DNA from: Meandrina meandrites | Taxonomy: Eukaryota > Cnidaria > Anthozoa > Scleractinia > Meandrinidae | Direction: 5' to 3' | Assembly: GCA_963693305.1 (NCBI GenBank) | Contig: OY855908.1 | Location: 3,772,501-3,836,500 of the forward strand | DNA: 64,000 bases | Part shown: in pieces, positions 20,981 through 31,920 of the stretch | Layout: each line of letters begins with the position of its first letter | How positions within the stretch are numbered: the first letter of the stretch is position 1 | Notes under the pieces: generated by a model | What the model was told of the DNA's origin: nothing | Seen by the model: the letters and a program-made list of their open reading frames with translations, nothing else | Databases searched by the model: none | Translations under genes and position numbers: made by a program

Positions 20981-22382
20981 TTTTATCTTCTTAGCGAACA
21001 TTATGTTGTCAATGTAATAATAATGTAAGTAATTATGTAATGCAATGATGATGTAAGTAACGACTTGTGGAGCTTGTGACAGCATTCGCGCGGCTGTCGC
21101 TTTGTCATTTAGTTTTCGCGTTTGTGTATACATTTGTTTTGCTAGTATGAATTTATAAAAAAAGAGCTTTCAAAACAAGTCTCCCGCTCCCCACTAAAAC
21201 GTATGACGATGGCCGAGGGCCACCCAGGAGGAGGATATATATTTTCTTGATCCCCTAAAAATAATGCAGAAAATTATCCCTGGTTCCCTTGAAATAAATT
21301 ATCATGGAAGCCCTCACCACCCCCACCACTATTATATGTGAGTGTCCATCCCGGGGACCCACTATCCGTGGACTTGACCTTAGAAGTGCTGAAGCCATGG
21401 AGGCTCCCTGAGGCAATGCAGTGAAACAAGTGCTTATTAGTACTGTATTGACTGTTAAATAACTGCAGGATCTAATATACCGATAAGAGATTTTAATCAC
21501 CGATCACTCAGAGAGAAAAGAAATTTAGTTCTGACGACATTTCTCAAGAACTAAAACTTCGACATTGCTATGACAGAAATCTGCTACTATTTCCTGTTTG
21601 AAATGAGATTTTTTTCTTTTGACAAGCTTCGTTGGGTTTGTTTTGTTAACAATTTCACTCCAGTAAAAAGACGTGTCTCTGTGCACGTATATGGAACAAC
21701 CTTTACCTCATCCTGGATTTTCAACACGTGCGACACATGGATTATTGCATGCCCGCGCGGTAAATAACAAGAGAAAAACCGTCACCAAACGTGTAGAGCT
21801 GGACCAATACGTACTTTAATCACTTTATTTGGTATTTTGACATCAAGTATATCTCCTTTATCGTGATTTCTTTTCTTGATTGCTTCTAAAACGGCGTGAT
21901 AATTAGTGAACTTATGATACACGCATAACTGAGAGATCTAACAAGTGGTTTGCCATGGAACCTTAGTTCCTACTTTTCCCAAATCCTCAATGCGAGAACA
22001 ATCCTATTCAAACAATTGACCCTAAATTCAACTCAAGTTAATTTTTTGTAAATCAGCCATAAATCAAGTGGCAGGCCACACGCGTCGCGTCCATTCAAAC
22101 GCATATTTCAAGCCATGACATTGCATTTCATTTAATATCACTGAAGCAAAGAATATTTCAAACTCTCACCTGAGTTTTGACAAGCGAAATCTATATTTGC
22201 AAGCCTCAAAATTAAATGTTTGTTGCTCTACTCTGTTCATTAATTTTGAAAAAATGTTTGTCGTTTGCACGTCAAAAAATCCTTTGGTGAAAACGCCTGC
22301 ATTGGAGGACCACAGATTCCGGATTGAATCCTTTAACAAGATGGTCAGTTCGTAGGTTCTTCTAAATAATGACATACGAACT
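20981..22382. other. Intergenic, no gene seen
   Basis: No recognisable gene. About 22105-22340 resembles the 3' flank of the array gene at 24380 (CATGACATTGCATTT and AATCCTT[TC]GGTGAAA occur in both), so the duplicated unit extends past the coding part. Confidence 0.5.
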
Positions 22383-22745
22383 TCATGATAATATATTTGT
22401 TATATCTTCAAGAAAACCAACATTTTCTAAGTCCTCTTCCTCTTCGTCAAAACACTGCAAAACCCAATGCATAGTTGTTAACTGAGTTGAGGCAGGGGTT
22501 GGTGTGGACATTAGTCTTCCAAGTTCAGTCTTCGGTTGCTGAGAAGTTGTTGTCGCTTCTCTAAGCGTTCCAACAGGAACACTAGCTCTCCTTCTTCTCT
22601 GAAGATCTACTTTTTCTCTTTTCTTTTTAGCGTCTTCTTTAATCACTTTGAGATTCTGAAAGATTTCACTAAAAGCCTGATTCATGGCCTCTTCAAAGTT
22701 CACTTCTCTATTCTGTCGACTTCGCTGTCCTTTTCCACTCTTCAT
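22383..22745 (-). CDS. Uncharacterised array-family protein (120 aa)
   Basis: An intact minus-strand member of the unrecognised family. The start at 22745 (MKSGKGQ) is chosen because paralogues begin the same way, although the frame stays open 21 codons further upstream. Residues 15-37 are VNFEEAMNQAFSEIF then NLKV. A basic block has RRRRASVP, where S55 is preceded by R at -3 and followed by P at +2. The C-terminus has TTMHWVLQCF, an EEEE run and a hydrophobic end. There is no membrane segment. The homologous upstream region carries an inverted CCAAT box and a TATA-like CTTTATATG. Function is unknown; conservation of all three blocks supports a real protein. Confidence 0.75.
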   Translation of the reverse strand: MKSGKGQRSRQNREVNFEEAMNQAFSEIFQNLKVIKEDAKKKREKVDLQRRRRASVPVGTLREATTTSQQPKTELGRLMSTPTPASTQLTTMHWVLQCFDEEEEDLENVGFLEDITNILS

Positions 22746-22933
22746 GGTGAACGAAGGGACAGCGACCAAGTGTACAAGTGTACCAAGACACAGACGGAAT
22801 ATTTCCAAGCGCTTAACTTAACGCCTCGTAGCCTTGTTACTTAAGAAATGAACTTTGAAAAAAAAATACTGGCTCATATAAAGGATAGAGGCCTCGTCAT
22901 AATTACTGTTTTGTCCCGATGTCTCGATGTAGA

Positions 22934-22940
22934 TAGCCAA
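22934..22940 (-). promoter_or_regulatory. Inverted CCAAT box upstream of 22383 gene
   Basis: ATTGGCT on the coding strand, 189 bp before the ATG at 22745. A TATA-like CTTTATATG follows at about 135 bp before the ATG. Confidence 0.5.
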
Positions 22941-23306
22941 TCCTATGATGCGTGACACGCCTACTGAAGTCACGATTTACGTCGTTCGTGCCAATATTTT
23001 AAATGATCTCGCGTTATTTTTTGCTCTCTTGAAGTGCACCCTGTCCGAGACGTGAGCACTCCAACCTTAATTATAGCAAGTTGAGTATTTTTGAGCATCA
23101 TTCAGTTTTTTCGTTTACTGGAACGTATCATAACTGTACCCCATGCACGTCTACGTTCAGAAATAATTTCCTTTTACAATGAGTTTTTTCATGCAGAACA
23201 TCGTAAAAATACGCCAATATTTAAGTGGTCCTGAAGAAGTCAGGGAAGAAAGATATTTTTTCTTTTGTACTACAGACTTGCTGCAACTCAAAATATTTGC
23301 ACTTTT

Positions 23307-23513
23307 CTATAACGGAAACGCATAATCATATCCGTCTAGACGAATTGCGTCTGCGGTTTTTTTGTGCCTAGCAGAGGACGCGGGAACTAAACCCTTAACC
23401 CTGTGTTCGTCTCTTAGTGCATCGTTCAAGACTTGCCATAGGGCAGATAGTTCGACTTCATGTATAAGAAATGTTGTGTCCACCATGGCATCAGTCTGTG
23501 TAAGGGTTTCCAT
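23307..23513 (-). other. Isolated 68-codon ORF, doubtful
   Basis: The ORF has balanced composition (for example SALWQVLNDALRDEHRV) and ends in DGYDYAFPL. It lies about 560 bp upstream of the array gene starting at 22745. It shows no family motif and I recognise no homologue. It could be an exon of an unannotated gene or chance. Confidence 0.2.
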
Positions 23514-23742
23514 TCTCTGTCACTAAGCGACACCAAAATCGACCAATTGGACCCATTTTTTTTTTTCAATAAATCCCATATAAAAGTATACCGTGTAGAA
23601 ATATACCTTCTGTAATAATCGTTATCATATGTTTAAAATCCAGTAAAGCAAGGCAAAAGCAAAATATCGAATATTAACAATACAGTTTATTCCTGAAAAA
23701 ATGTGTCAGATAATCTCTTGCCCTGAAAACGTTCATTTTTGA

Positions 23743-23820
23743 CAAAAACAAACAAATGATCAAATAAACCAACATACAAACAGACAAATAAACAAACAAA
23801 TAAACAAACAAAAAACAAGG
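23743..23820. repeat. AACA/AAATA-rich simple repeat
   Basis: Imperfect iterations of ACAAATAAACAAAC over about 75 bp. Confidence 0.8.
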
Positions 23821-24379
23821 ATTATTACAAACATTACCATTGTTAATTACAATAATTGGCACAATCTGCTATACTATGTTAAAGGAATGATTTTTTTGAG
23901 TGGTTATATGCAGTTTTCCTGGCTATAGCTCTTAAGAAATGGCATGGAGATCAATCCTTTTAGAGTCTGACAGCAAAAAATTGACGCAAAAATATTTGTT
24001 CTACAGCGCTATAAATGTGTGCCACACGCAAAGCCCGTACTCGATCAAATATCTCTTAGTCATGACATTGCATTTTATTTGCATGCAAACAAAGAATATC
24101 CTTTATACACAAAAGGTCTCGCGCATACTTCGCCCCGCTTTAAAAAACAAACTAATCTGATATTCATAGCTCTCTATTGTCAAAACACCAGCTTTTACTC
24201 ATCTTATATACATTAGAAAAAGTTCTGTGTGGGGTCGCATTGTGGATTTCACGCTACAAAATCCTTCGGTGAAATGCTCATATCAGCTACAGGGGACCTG
24301 CTTTATAATCTCCGAACAGAATTCGTTGCTAAGGTCACTTTCAAGGCTCTACTCGATCATCCGCTGTGCGTATTTGTTT

Positions 24380-25267
24380 TTAAGCTTTTATTAAATCGTC
24401 CAGGAAGCTTAGGTTAAATTCAACCGGTTCAAAATTCTCTTCAAGTTCTTCTTCAAAGCACTCCAACCAAGGCATGGTTGACAAAGTAAGATCAGGGAGA
24501 AGTGTTGGCCTGGATAATTTTCTAACAAAGTCTTTTCTCAGTTGCTTGAAAGTTGTTGTTGTTTCTGTGGTTTCTGTAAGCGTTCTAGCAGGAGCACTAA
24601 CACGTCTTCTTCTCGGAAGGCGGTCTACGTCCTCTCTTTGCTTTTGATGGAAGTCTTCTTCAATCACTTCGTCGTTGCAACCCAAGCCGATATCAACCTG
24701 GTCAATGTTGACCTCCTCTTCCTCTAAAGACAGCCAAGAAGGCATGGTCGACAAAGATGGAGTTGTGATATCAGAAAATTTTCTTTCGCGCAATTCTTTT
24801 TTCGGTTGCTTAAAAGTTGTTGTTGTTGTAAGCGTTTTTACAGGAGCACTAACTCGTCTTCGTCTGGGCTGAAGATCAACGTCCTCTCTTTGCTTCTTGG
24901 AGTCTTCTTCAATCACTTTGTCGACAAAGCTCAGGCCGATATCGACTTGCTCAACATCGACTAAGGACTGCAACGAAGACGTGCTCGACAAAGCTGAAGT
25001 AGTTATTTCGGAATATTTTCTTTCAATTTCTTGTTTGGGCTGTTTAAAAATTGTTTTTGTTTCTTCAGTTCCTCTAAGTGTTACCCAAGCCGCAGGGGCA
25101 CTAACCTTTCTGTTCCTTCTCTGATGATAGATTTCCTCTGCTTGCTTTTTAGTGCCTTCTTCTATCTCTTGGAGATTCTGAAAGATCTCACTGAAAGCTT
25201 GATTCATGGCCTTATCAAAACTCACCCCGTTTCTGTAACCGCTTGGCTGTACTTTACCACTCTTCAT
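24380..25267 (-). CDS. Array-family protein with triplicated internal module (295 aa)
   Basis: The largest member of the unrecognised family. The N-terminus (MKSGKVQ, FDKAMNQAFSEIFQNL) matches paralogues. The basic and linker module then occurs three times, at about residues 35-115, 118-200 and 202-285. Each has an acidic-then-KKQRE stretch, an arginine-rich V-S-A-P site (S56, S140, S224), a Thr-rich run with FK-Q-[PL], and a tryptophan or leucine motif followed by glutamates (STMPSWLSLEEEE, STMPWLECFEEE). All three S-A-P sites keep arginine at -3. The protein is hydrophilic, with no membrane segment. The internal repeats are diverged from one another, so the triplication is not recent, yet the 296-codon frame is unbroken. 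That is good evidence of selection. Function is unknown. Confidence 0.8.
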   Translation of the reverse strand: MKSGKVQPSGYRNGVSFDKAMNQAFSEIFQNLQEIEEGTKKQAEEIYHQRRNRKVSAPAAWVTLRGTEETKTIFKQPKQEIERKYSEITTSALSSTSSLQSLVDVEQVDIGLSFVDKVIEEDSKKQREDVDLQPRRRRVSAPVKTLTTTTTFKQPKKELRERKFSDITTPSLSTMPSWLSLEEEEVNIDQVDIGLGCNDEVIEEDFHQKQREDVDRLPRRRRVSAPARTLTETTETTTTFKQLRKDFVRKLSRPTLLPDLTLSTMPWLECFEEELEENFEPVEFNLSFLDDLIKA

Positions 25268-25406
25268 TGTTTACAAAGAAATATCTAAAAAAAAGTACTA
25301 TATGAAAACTGAAGTCAGCCTATTGAATGTTCCAAGCACTGAACTATACTATAGTATTCAGTACAGTCGGCCGCATGTTACGTCTAACTTCTTGATGTTT
25401 CTTGAT

Positions 25407-25413
25407 AGCCAAT
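25407..25413 (-). promoter_or_regulatory. Inverted CCAAT box upstream of 24380 gene
   Basis: ATTGGCT on the coding strand, 140 bp before the ATG at 25267. The farther upstream block (25495-25590) aligns with 22985-23085 of the neighbouring gene. Confidence 0.5.
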
Positions 25414-25599
25414 CACGTAATCACTTCCCTGTCCCCTACGCAGAAAATATCAGATATTGTCTTCGCAGGAGGCTACGGTGATTTATAGTGTTCATGCAAA
25501 TATTTAAATTTATCTCACGTAATATTATTGCTGTTCTTCCAAAGTACACTCTTTCCCGAATGTGAGCTCTCAGCCACCATTAATCTCCACACGGTATGG

Positions 25600-26830
25600 C
25601 AACACTGATGTAGTTGTGTGTTTTTTTTAAGAATCCTTCACAACATCTCGTTTACACTGGAGCGTGAGTTAACTACAAATATCAGATCCGTTAAATACGC
25701 AGAAAAGAACCCGGCTATTACCTGAACTGAAAAGGGATAATTTCTTTTCACAAAAAAACTTTTCATGCAGAACAACTTACTAACATATATAATATGTTTT
25801 TTAATAATTGGTTCTAATGTCGGTGGGCTTTGAAAAAGCTGGTGAAATGAATATTAAAAGTTCGGTGCATCTTAAACTACTCGGGATTAAGTGTGAGATC
25901 TTATGGTGGTTTGAGAGTTTGATAAATTTAATTATAGGAGTTGTGTGGAATAAGTTGCTAGGACAAGCTTTGTCGAGTGTCCGGATAGGGTTGAACTCAT
26001 AGCTGAAAACAGCTGAAAATTGTTCCAAATTTTGACTGTCAGCTGAAAAACGACGCGTTTTTAACTTAGCGGAGATGTAAGATCTGCAAAATTTACTGAT
26101 AGCTGAGAAATGTGTTGAAATCTCTTCTTTTTAACATCAATTGTGTGAAAATCGACAATTTTGCTGATGTCGCCACACTCTTTCTATCTATTTCTGGTAC
26201 GATAGTTTTTCAAAGTCACGTGGCAGGGTCACGCAAAGGGAGTATTATGAGAACCTCATGAGAACCTGAAACTGACAGTGCTACAGCGATCTTTCTAGTT
26301 CCCAGGTCGTACACGGACACAGCACTCTGGCACTTCCAGACGCGGCGCCATTTCATAACCCGTTCATATGTAATTATAAGTATGCCCACTTCTATATCTG
26401 CGGTTGCGTTTTCATGGGAGCCGGTAAAGTTATATCCAAAATTTCAGACGTCTTCCTGAAATTTAGACTAGTAAAGTTATCGTAGCTGGAAGATTTACGC
26501 ACGATTCCTACATTGCAACACTGGCAGCAGGGTTCACTTTGTAGTCACGTAAAGGGTCCCTTCCGTGAAGAACGGGTTTCCCTTCAGCAGCTGACAACAA
26601 AAGCAACCTGCCCAATTTCACGTACCGAACCGAAGATGGACGCTGAACTTCCAATTCGATCAGAGAACAGTAGATGAAGAGCCATGCACTCTGTGGAAAT
26701 GCCACTGCAAAATTTCCATTTATGCCTCTACCGATTCCACTACGGACATATCCCGTTCTCAGAATTGTTAGCTCTACAAGCTATATATATGTTTAAAATC
26801 ACGTCAAGCATGGCTGAAGTAATTTATAAA
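25600..26830. other. Intergenic, no gene seen
   Basis: No recognisable gene; only short frames without family features. Confidence 0.4.
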
Positions 26831-26831
26831 T

Positions 26832-27404
26832 AACTAAAATCCCGCATATAAGAACTTACATTTCCAAGGTAGCCTAAAAAGGTTCTTATAGTGTTTGAGA
26901 AAGGGCTATATAGGCTCTTAAACGTGTCCTTAATTTCTTAAGAAAAAAAAAATCGAAAAAAGGTTCTTATTGCCGGTGAATCAAGTTGGTGCAGTCTATT
27001 GTCTACATAAAATATGCCTATAGTTTTTTCTTAATGACTGCAGTCTAAACAAAATGCAAACCTTATCTCATCTCTTTATGCATTATACCATCATCGACCT
27101 TTGTAACCAAAATTCTATAAAATAAGAACATGTTTCTAATACTTTCAGGCTAAAACAGTTTCTTACGTAAAGGGCTTCAAAATGGAAAATGTTAGCCTTG
27201 CAGGTTTTTTAAATAGACTGCAATAGTCGTATTTTTTGCGAATGTGGAGCCAATGTCAAAACGGAGAGTGGGGGCGTGTGAGGCCTGCGAGACGATCGGC
27301 GCTCCGCACCTGAATGAGCGGTGCTAAGCATCTTCGATACAAAGTGAAAACAAAAAAACTCGACTGTTTTCCAGTCAAGGTTCTTATATGCGAATTTTTA
27401 CCGT
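26832..27404. mobile_element. Inverted-repeat element 'CGCATATAAGAAC', diverged copy
   Basis: The left end AAAATCCCGCATATAAGAAC and right end GTTCTTATATGCGAATTTTT are inverted repeats. Internal GGTTCTTAT motifs recur. The same family is better preserved at 59372-59772. Non-coding. Confidence 0.65.
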
Positions 27405-28497
27405 ATATACAGACAGACTATTCTGAAACAAGAGAATAAAAAATAAACAAGTCTGGCGACAGAAGCATTACTGATGCTAATTACATTAATTGACTAAAAA
27501 TAATACGCCCACACGTACGCAAATAGTTCTAAATGTACGGTCAACAGTGCACTGGAATATAACGGCAAACGACAAAACTACAAGCTAAGAGACAAAAGCT
27601 AACATGATTTTGTTTCAGCAATCAAATAAAGAAGTTAAGTCATTTTATCGTTATTTCGTTTTAGCTTTTCTTGCTGAAGACACGCTTGGTGGTTTTGCGC
27701 AAACGCCCGCCGTTGTCTAGGTAAAAAATAACTTGAAAATCATGATGACGTGGCTGCTATGCCTTGGAATTTCGCATAGCAAATCAGTACATTAAACACA
27801 CATTGGCAAATAAATAAAACTGACAATGCCTGACCTACCCTGCGTTTTCAACCAAATCAGTTATTTTAAACTGTCAGGGTATTTCACATTTTGTATTTTT
27901 CGAGTACACTTTCTCTACTCCGCTAAATACCTTACGGGAAATTGACCTATAGCATAAGCTAAGATACCGTTATGGAATACAAACAGAACTAAGCCTACCG
28001 GGAGCAAACACCACATTGTGTGTGATATAAATTCAGCCCAAGTTTTTTTTTATGTTCATAATTCACTCCGCACTCGAAGGAGCGGTAATTAAGGCACTCA
28101 GTACGGGTGAACATGAAGTGAAGGAATCCTTTGAAATCCTAGGCGAACGTGATCCATTCTGCTTTCTAAGTATGCAAATCGCTGAGAATAAACAAAGTTT
28201 CTTTGAAATTCAGTTTGCTGCTGTTTTGCAGCAAACGCAGAGGAAATTTTTACTCCGGAACAAGACAAACTAGTCTCTAGTTGCTCTACATTGCAACTAA
28301 ACTCCGGAACACAATCTAATTTGTGGTTTGTTTCAGTTCGGTGGTCTTACTTTCAAAGCGCGTGCTGCCATTAATCGCGTGAAACAATAACCGATCTTCC
28401 GCGCTTGCTAACATAACAAGTTCTTCCGGACGATCTATGAGGATGTCCGATAATCTTACACGAAGTTGAACTAAAAATCCCTCGAGGAATCCAAAGT
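27405..28497. other. Intergenic, no gene seen
   Basis: A 73-codon frame at 28052-28273 (+) shows no recognisable motif. Nothing else stands out. Confidence 0.4.
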
Positions 28498-28800
28498 TTA
28501 AGCCAAATTAACGCGTTTAACATCGTCCTCCTCTTCTTCATAACACTGTAAAACCCAATCCATGGCCAGAGATTTGGGACGTTCATTTTTCGGCTGTTGC
28601 CTTGAAAGTGCGGTCGTTTGCATTGTAGCTGGAGCGCTCCCTCGCCTTCTTTGAAGATACACTTTCTCTCTTTGCTTTTTAGTGTCTTCTTCGATCACCT
28701 TGAGATTCTGAAAGATCTCGGTAAAAGCTTGACTCATGGCCTCGTCATAGCTGACTTGTTTCTTTCTCTGGCCCGATTTCTGCCCTTTGCAGCTATTCAT
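28498..28800 (-). CDS. Uncharacterised array-family protein, short member (100 aa)
   Basis: An intact minus-strand member. The start at 28800 (MNSCKGQKSG) follows the family pattern, although the frame is open further upstream. It has VSYDEAMSQAFTEIF, then NLKVIEED and KKQRE, then a basic block with RRRGSAPAT (S55 in R-x-x-S-x-P). After a shorter linker come AMDWVLQCYEEEEDD and a brief tail. The linker is about 20 residues shorter than in the 120-residue paralogues, while the two ends are conserved. That pattern fits functional ends joined by a flexible spacer. An inverted CCAAT box lies 171 bp upstream. Function is unknown. Confidence 0.75.
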   Translation of the reverse strand: MNSCKGQKSGQRKKQVSYDEAMSQAFTEIFQNLKVIEEDTKKQREKVYLQRRRGSAPATMQTTALSRQQPKNERPKSLAMDWVLQCYEEEEDDVKRVNLA

Positions 28801-28970
28801 AACAAGCTTGGAACTCAAAAGGAGATAAAAAATGTGCCAAATTATGTACTGAGAAAACCTGAAATTTACGCCTTTCGCCAGGTACTGCGTGAACTTTGAA
28901 TAAAGTGCCCGTCTATTTATTCTTATCAATATTCTTATCCAGTCTTGAAGTTTCTTCAATAGCCAATCAT

Positions 28971-28977
28971 ATTGTGC
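28971..28977 (-). promoter_or_regulatory. Inverted CCAAT box upstream of 28498 gene
   Basis: ATTGGCT on the coding strand, followed by ATTGAAG as in the plus-strand copies. TTCAAAGTTCA further downstream is shared with the 22383 promoter. Confidence 0.5.
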
Positions 28978-29214
28978 GGCGTACAATTATCAAGTTATTG
29001 TTTGTGGCGCTTAAGAAAATTTTATCAGGATTTCAGGCGTCCAATTTGAATTCAATTGTTTATGGGAAGTTCCGTTTCAGTTAAACAGGAAGAGTTCAAA
29101 AAGACAAGGACGACAAGCGTTTGCAAAACGTAAAAACTAAAGGCTTTCGTTGTTAATCGTAATATTCAAGAAATTAAACTCGATAAATGTCACGTCACTG
29201 TAGTAACAGTAAGT

Positions 29215-29645
29215 GTCCCAAGGAATTATGTCTTATGGCGTGGCAAACCGAGGACACAATGTTGCAGACATACCGTTGCTCGTGATGTTTTCTTGGGGCG
29301 AGCAAACGGGGAAACATTTGTTGCGGACACAAAATGTTTCTACGGAAATCAGAAACATTTTTGTGTCTCGGACACAAATTTTGTGTCCTCGACAACTATT
29401 GCGCACGGGGGCAAACAGGGAAACATTTGTGTCCGCCATAATGTGTCAGCAACATTGTGTCTTCGTTTGCCACCACCTTTAAGGTGGTGGCAAACCGAGG
29501 GCACAATGTTGCGGACACATTTTTGCGGACACAAATGTTTCCCCGTTTGCGCGGCATGGACACAAAACAAATGTTTTGCGTCCCGCTCGTTTGCCCACCC
29601 AAGAACTTATAGCTTATGTCCTCGTTTGCCACCACCTTTAGATTG
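29215..29645. mobile_element. Complex foldback element of GGACACAA / TTTGCC units
   Basis: Dense inverted and direct repeats: GGCAAACCGAGGACACAATG at 29241 recurs as GGCAAACCGAGGGCACAATG at 29488. GCCACCACCTTTAAGGTGGTGGC forms a perfect palindrome near 29470-29492. TGTTTCCCCGTTTGC mirrors GCAAACGGGGAAACA. The structure resembles a foldback transposon. Overlapping frames on both strands are by-products. Confidence 0.7.
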
Positions 29646-30391
29646 TGGGTCGTTTCTTGGGGCAGCCGAGAGGTGAGGCTCAAAACGCCCTGGGAACGAT
29701 ATTCAAGTAACCGTTGCCTCGGAAACGACACGGGTTTCGGTTTAGAGAACAATTGAAGGACTCACTCGGAAATTGATCAACTAAAACAAACCGTCTTGCC
29801 ATATTCAAGAGCACCTTAAAAGCAATGTTTTGACCTTTTCCTGAAAGGTTTGGAATCGTTGCATATAAAATGATTAGCGGCTCGTTTGGCATTCAATAAA
29901 CACGTCTAAATGTAAAAAGGGAAAATTGTTTTTGAATTGAACCTGAAACAAAACAGGACGAGAAAAGAAAAACGTGTGCCGTTCAGAACGTTTTTAGCGG
30001 TTTAAGTACTTGAACCTTTACGGACCTTTAGATACATAATTTGCTCAAAAGTTAAGCCCCATCACGCCTGAGTTGAAATTCAAAATTTTATACCAAACTA
30101 AAAAAAACAAACATGTTTTCCATGCTTTTCACTGGCTATCGTATCTGTTTAGACCTGTTTAGACAAAAAGAATGAACTTATTGCATTAGTTTGAAGCGGC
30201 ATTAGCATGGTTTACATATATCTCACGTCTCGCGGATGAGGGAAGCACATTTCACATGCAGTACGCCGCTGCATCATGCTAAAACCTCAAGACACACCCA
30301 CCTAGTGACAGCATTGATAAATGAAGATAACGTGCTAACCTCTTTCGTTGAGCTCACGCACTAGTTCAGTTTCTGTATTTTTTAGATCAGG

Positions 30392-30643
30392 ATGAATGCG
30401 AGAAACAAAGCGCACATGACGCTCGCGACTTTTGACTACGACAAAGAAATGAAAAGATATTTGGACACGATTTTTTGTAACCTGCGTGCTTTGGAGGAAA
30501 TTCGACGAGCTAGAGTTTCACGGAGATGTAATCAGTTGGGAAAAATCCCGAATACTGAATCTTTAGCCGAACCAGCTGGTGTCGAGTTTCGCGAAACTAT
30601 CCCGGGAAAGTTCTGGCGAGAAACTGATGTTCACATGGAATAA
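30392..30643 (+). CDS. Distant array-family paralogue (83 aa)
   Basis: A small intact frame starting MNARNKAHM. FDYDKEMKRYLDTIF then NLRALEE matches the family's N-terminal helix (FEEAMNQAFSEIF, NLKVIEE) in spacing and key residues. The R-x-x-S-x-P site and the WVLQC acidic tail are absent. The middle and C-terminal part (LGKIPNTESLAEPAG) instead matches the gene at 34073, so these two form a subfamily. The ATG is directly preceded by TGTATTTTTTAG, a good splice acceptor, suggesting a 5'-UTR intron. The product is hydrophilic and its function unknown. Confidence 0.6.
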   Translation: MNARNKAHMTLATFDYDKEMKRYLDTIFCNLRALEEIRRARVSRRCNQLGKIPNTESLAEPAGVEFRETIPGKFWRETDVHME

Positions 30644-31828
30644 TTAAGTTATAAAACTTCAGACCACACAGTTCCACGTGTAGAAGACCATATTTCAGTG
30701 TACCAAGAAAACTTATGATACCGAAGATCTAAACAACACTAGTTGGAATGGAATAGACGTCGATTTTACAAAGAATCCACAGAGAGCATGGCAACTCGGC
30801 AAAGTGTATTAGCACCTGAAATGGAGACGAATTCAAGCTACGAAAGTAATTTCTGAGAAGTCGCTCGTTGGAACAAGGAACGAAAGCAACATGTTTGTTT
30901 CCTCTTTCCACGACACCAATTTCCAACGTTTGTCATAGGTGTACTATATATACAAGTTTGTATAGATTTGAAATTCCATCGAAAAATTGTTCGCTTTTCA
31001 TCGGAGAAGTTACAATTAACTTCCTTACCTTGCCTCGCAAAACATTTGGAGGATTTTAGTTTTAAGTGTCAGTCACGTACTATCAAGAGAGATAAGGCAG
31101 GAAAGCAAGATATCTCAAGACAGATTCATATTTTGGAGAGCAGTGTAGCCGAATCTGAAGAGCTAGTTAAAATTAAAGTAGCTTAAAAGCCGACGCTCCT
31201 ACGGTTTCACCCGCTCACTGTGATTTCATCACGAATGAGACGATTTTAAAGACAAAAGGTTCGCTTGATTTCGCTGCTTCATACAAATCTGCTGCGAATG
31301 AGTCTGAAAGAAAAACGTGGGTCAAAACAAACGGCCAAACTTCCATCGGACCGATGGAGTTTTCATCGCCCTTTCGTTTTCCTTTGTCATAGAACGTTAT
31401 GAGGTACAATTGAGCTGTGTTGACTTTTGCAAAAGCGTGCGTTTTGAAGCGGTCTCTCAAAATATGTATCGGTCTTTCGCGTTGTTAGTCCTGGTTTGTC
31501 TCACTGATTTCTCAGTGCGTGACTGACCGTTAGAATGAAAATCCGTCGCCCATACAACAGCACTACAGCACTACAAAGACAGGATATGGGACATAAGGTC
31601 CGGCAAGGCTTTCGAATGAAAAACAGAGATCTTTATAAAGAATGAACAGAGTCCAATTCTTACAAACTCTTATTAGTAGGCTATGTTTACCTGTGCTTGT
31701 AATTCGAAAAAATGCGCGGCAGTTAACTTGAAGTTTGTTTAGTCTCTACAACTTTCCTCAAACTTTGACCCAAAAATTGTTTTCCATGACGTCACCAGAA
31801 CGAACGTGACTACAAATGGCTTAAATAT
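30644..31828. other. Intergenic, no gene seen
   Basis: Short frames occur on both strands around 31215-31526, without recognisable features. Confidence 0.4.
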
Positions 31829-31920
31829 AATTGTTAATGTTTCTAAATGACGCTAAATGGCGGTATAAAATGCACCAACGTTTCGGCAATACTGCCTTCT
31901 TCAGGGTGGCACGAAGAAAA
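31829..31920. mobile_element. Fragment related to the nested unit at 2509
   Basis: AATTGTTAATGTTTCTAAAT and the following block through GGGTGGCACGAAGAAAA closely match 2509-2601. Only this end is present. Confidence 0.65.
31872..31920 (-). ncRNA. Hammerhead ribozyme-like motif with intact core
   Basis: The minus strand reads GCCACC, CTGAAGA (fits CUGANGA), stem II GGCA/TGCC with a GTAT loop, GAAA, ACGT as minimal stem III, T, then GGTG pairing with CACC. All core positions are satisfied. The context resembles Penelope-like element ends, in which such ribozymes are known. Confidence 0.5.

Noticed and set aside
23230..23255. CTGAAGAAGTCAGGG as a further hammerhead motif
   Set aside because: No closing stem II or GAAA follows.
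29195..29752. Overlapping frames in the foldback element
   Set aside because: They lie on both strands in several frames and are generated by the internal repeats.
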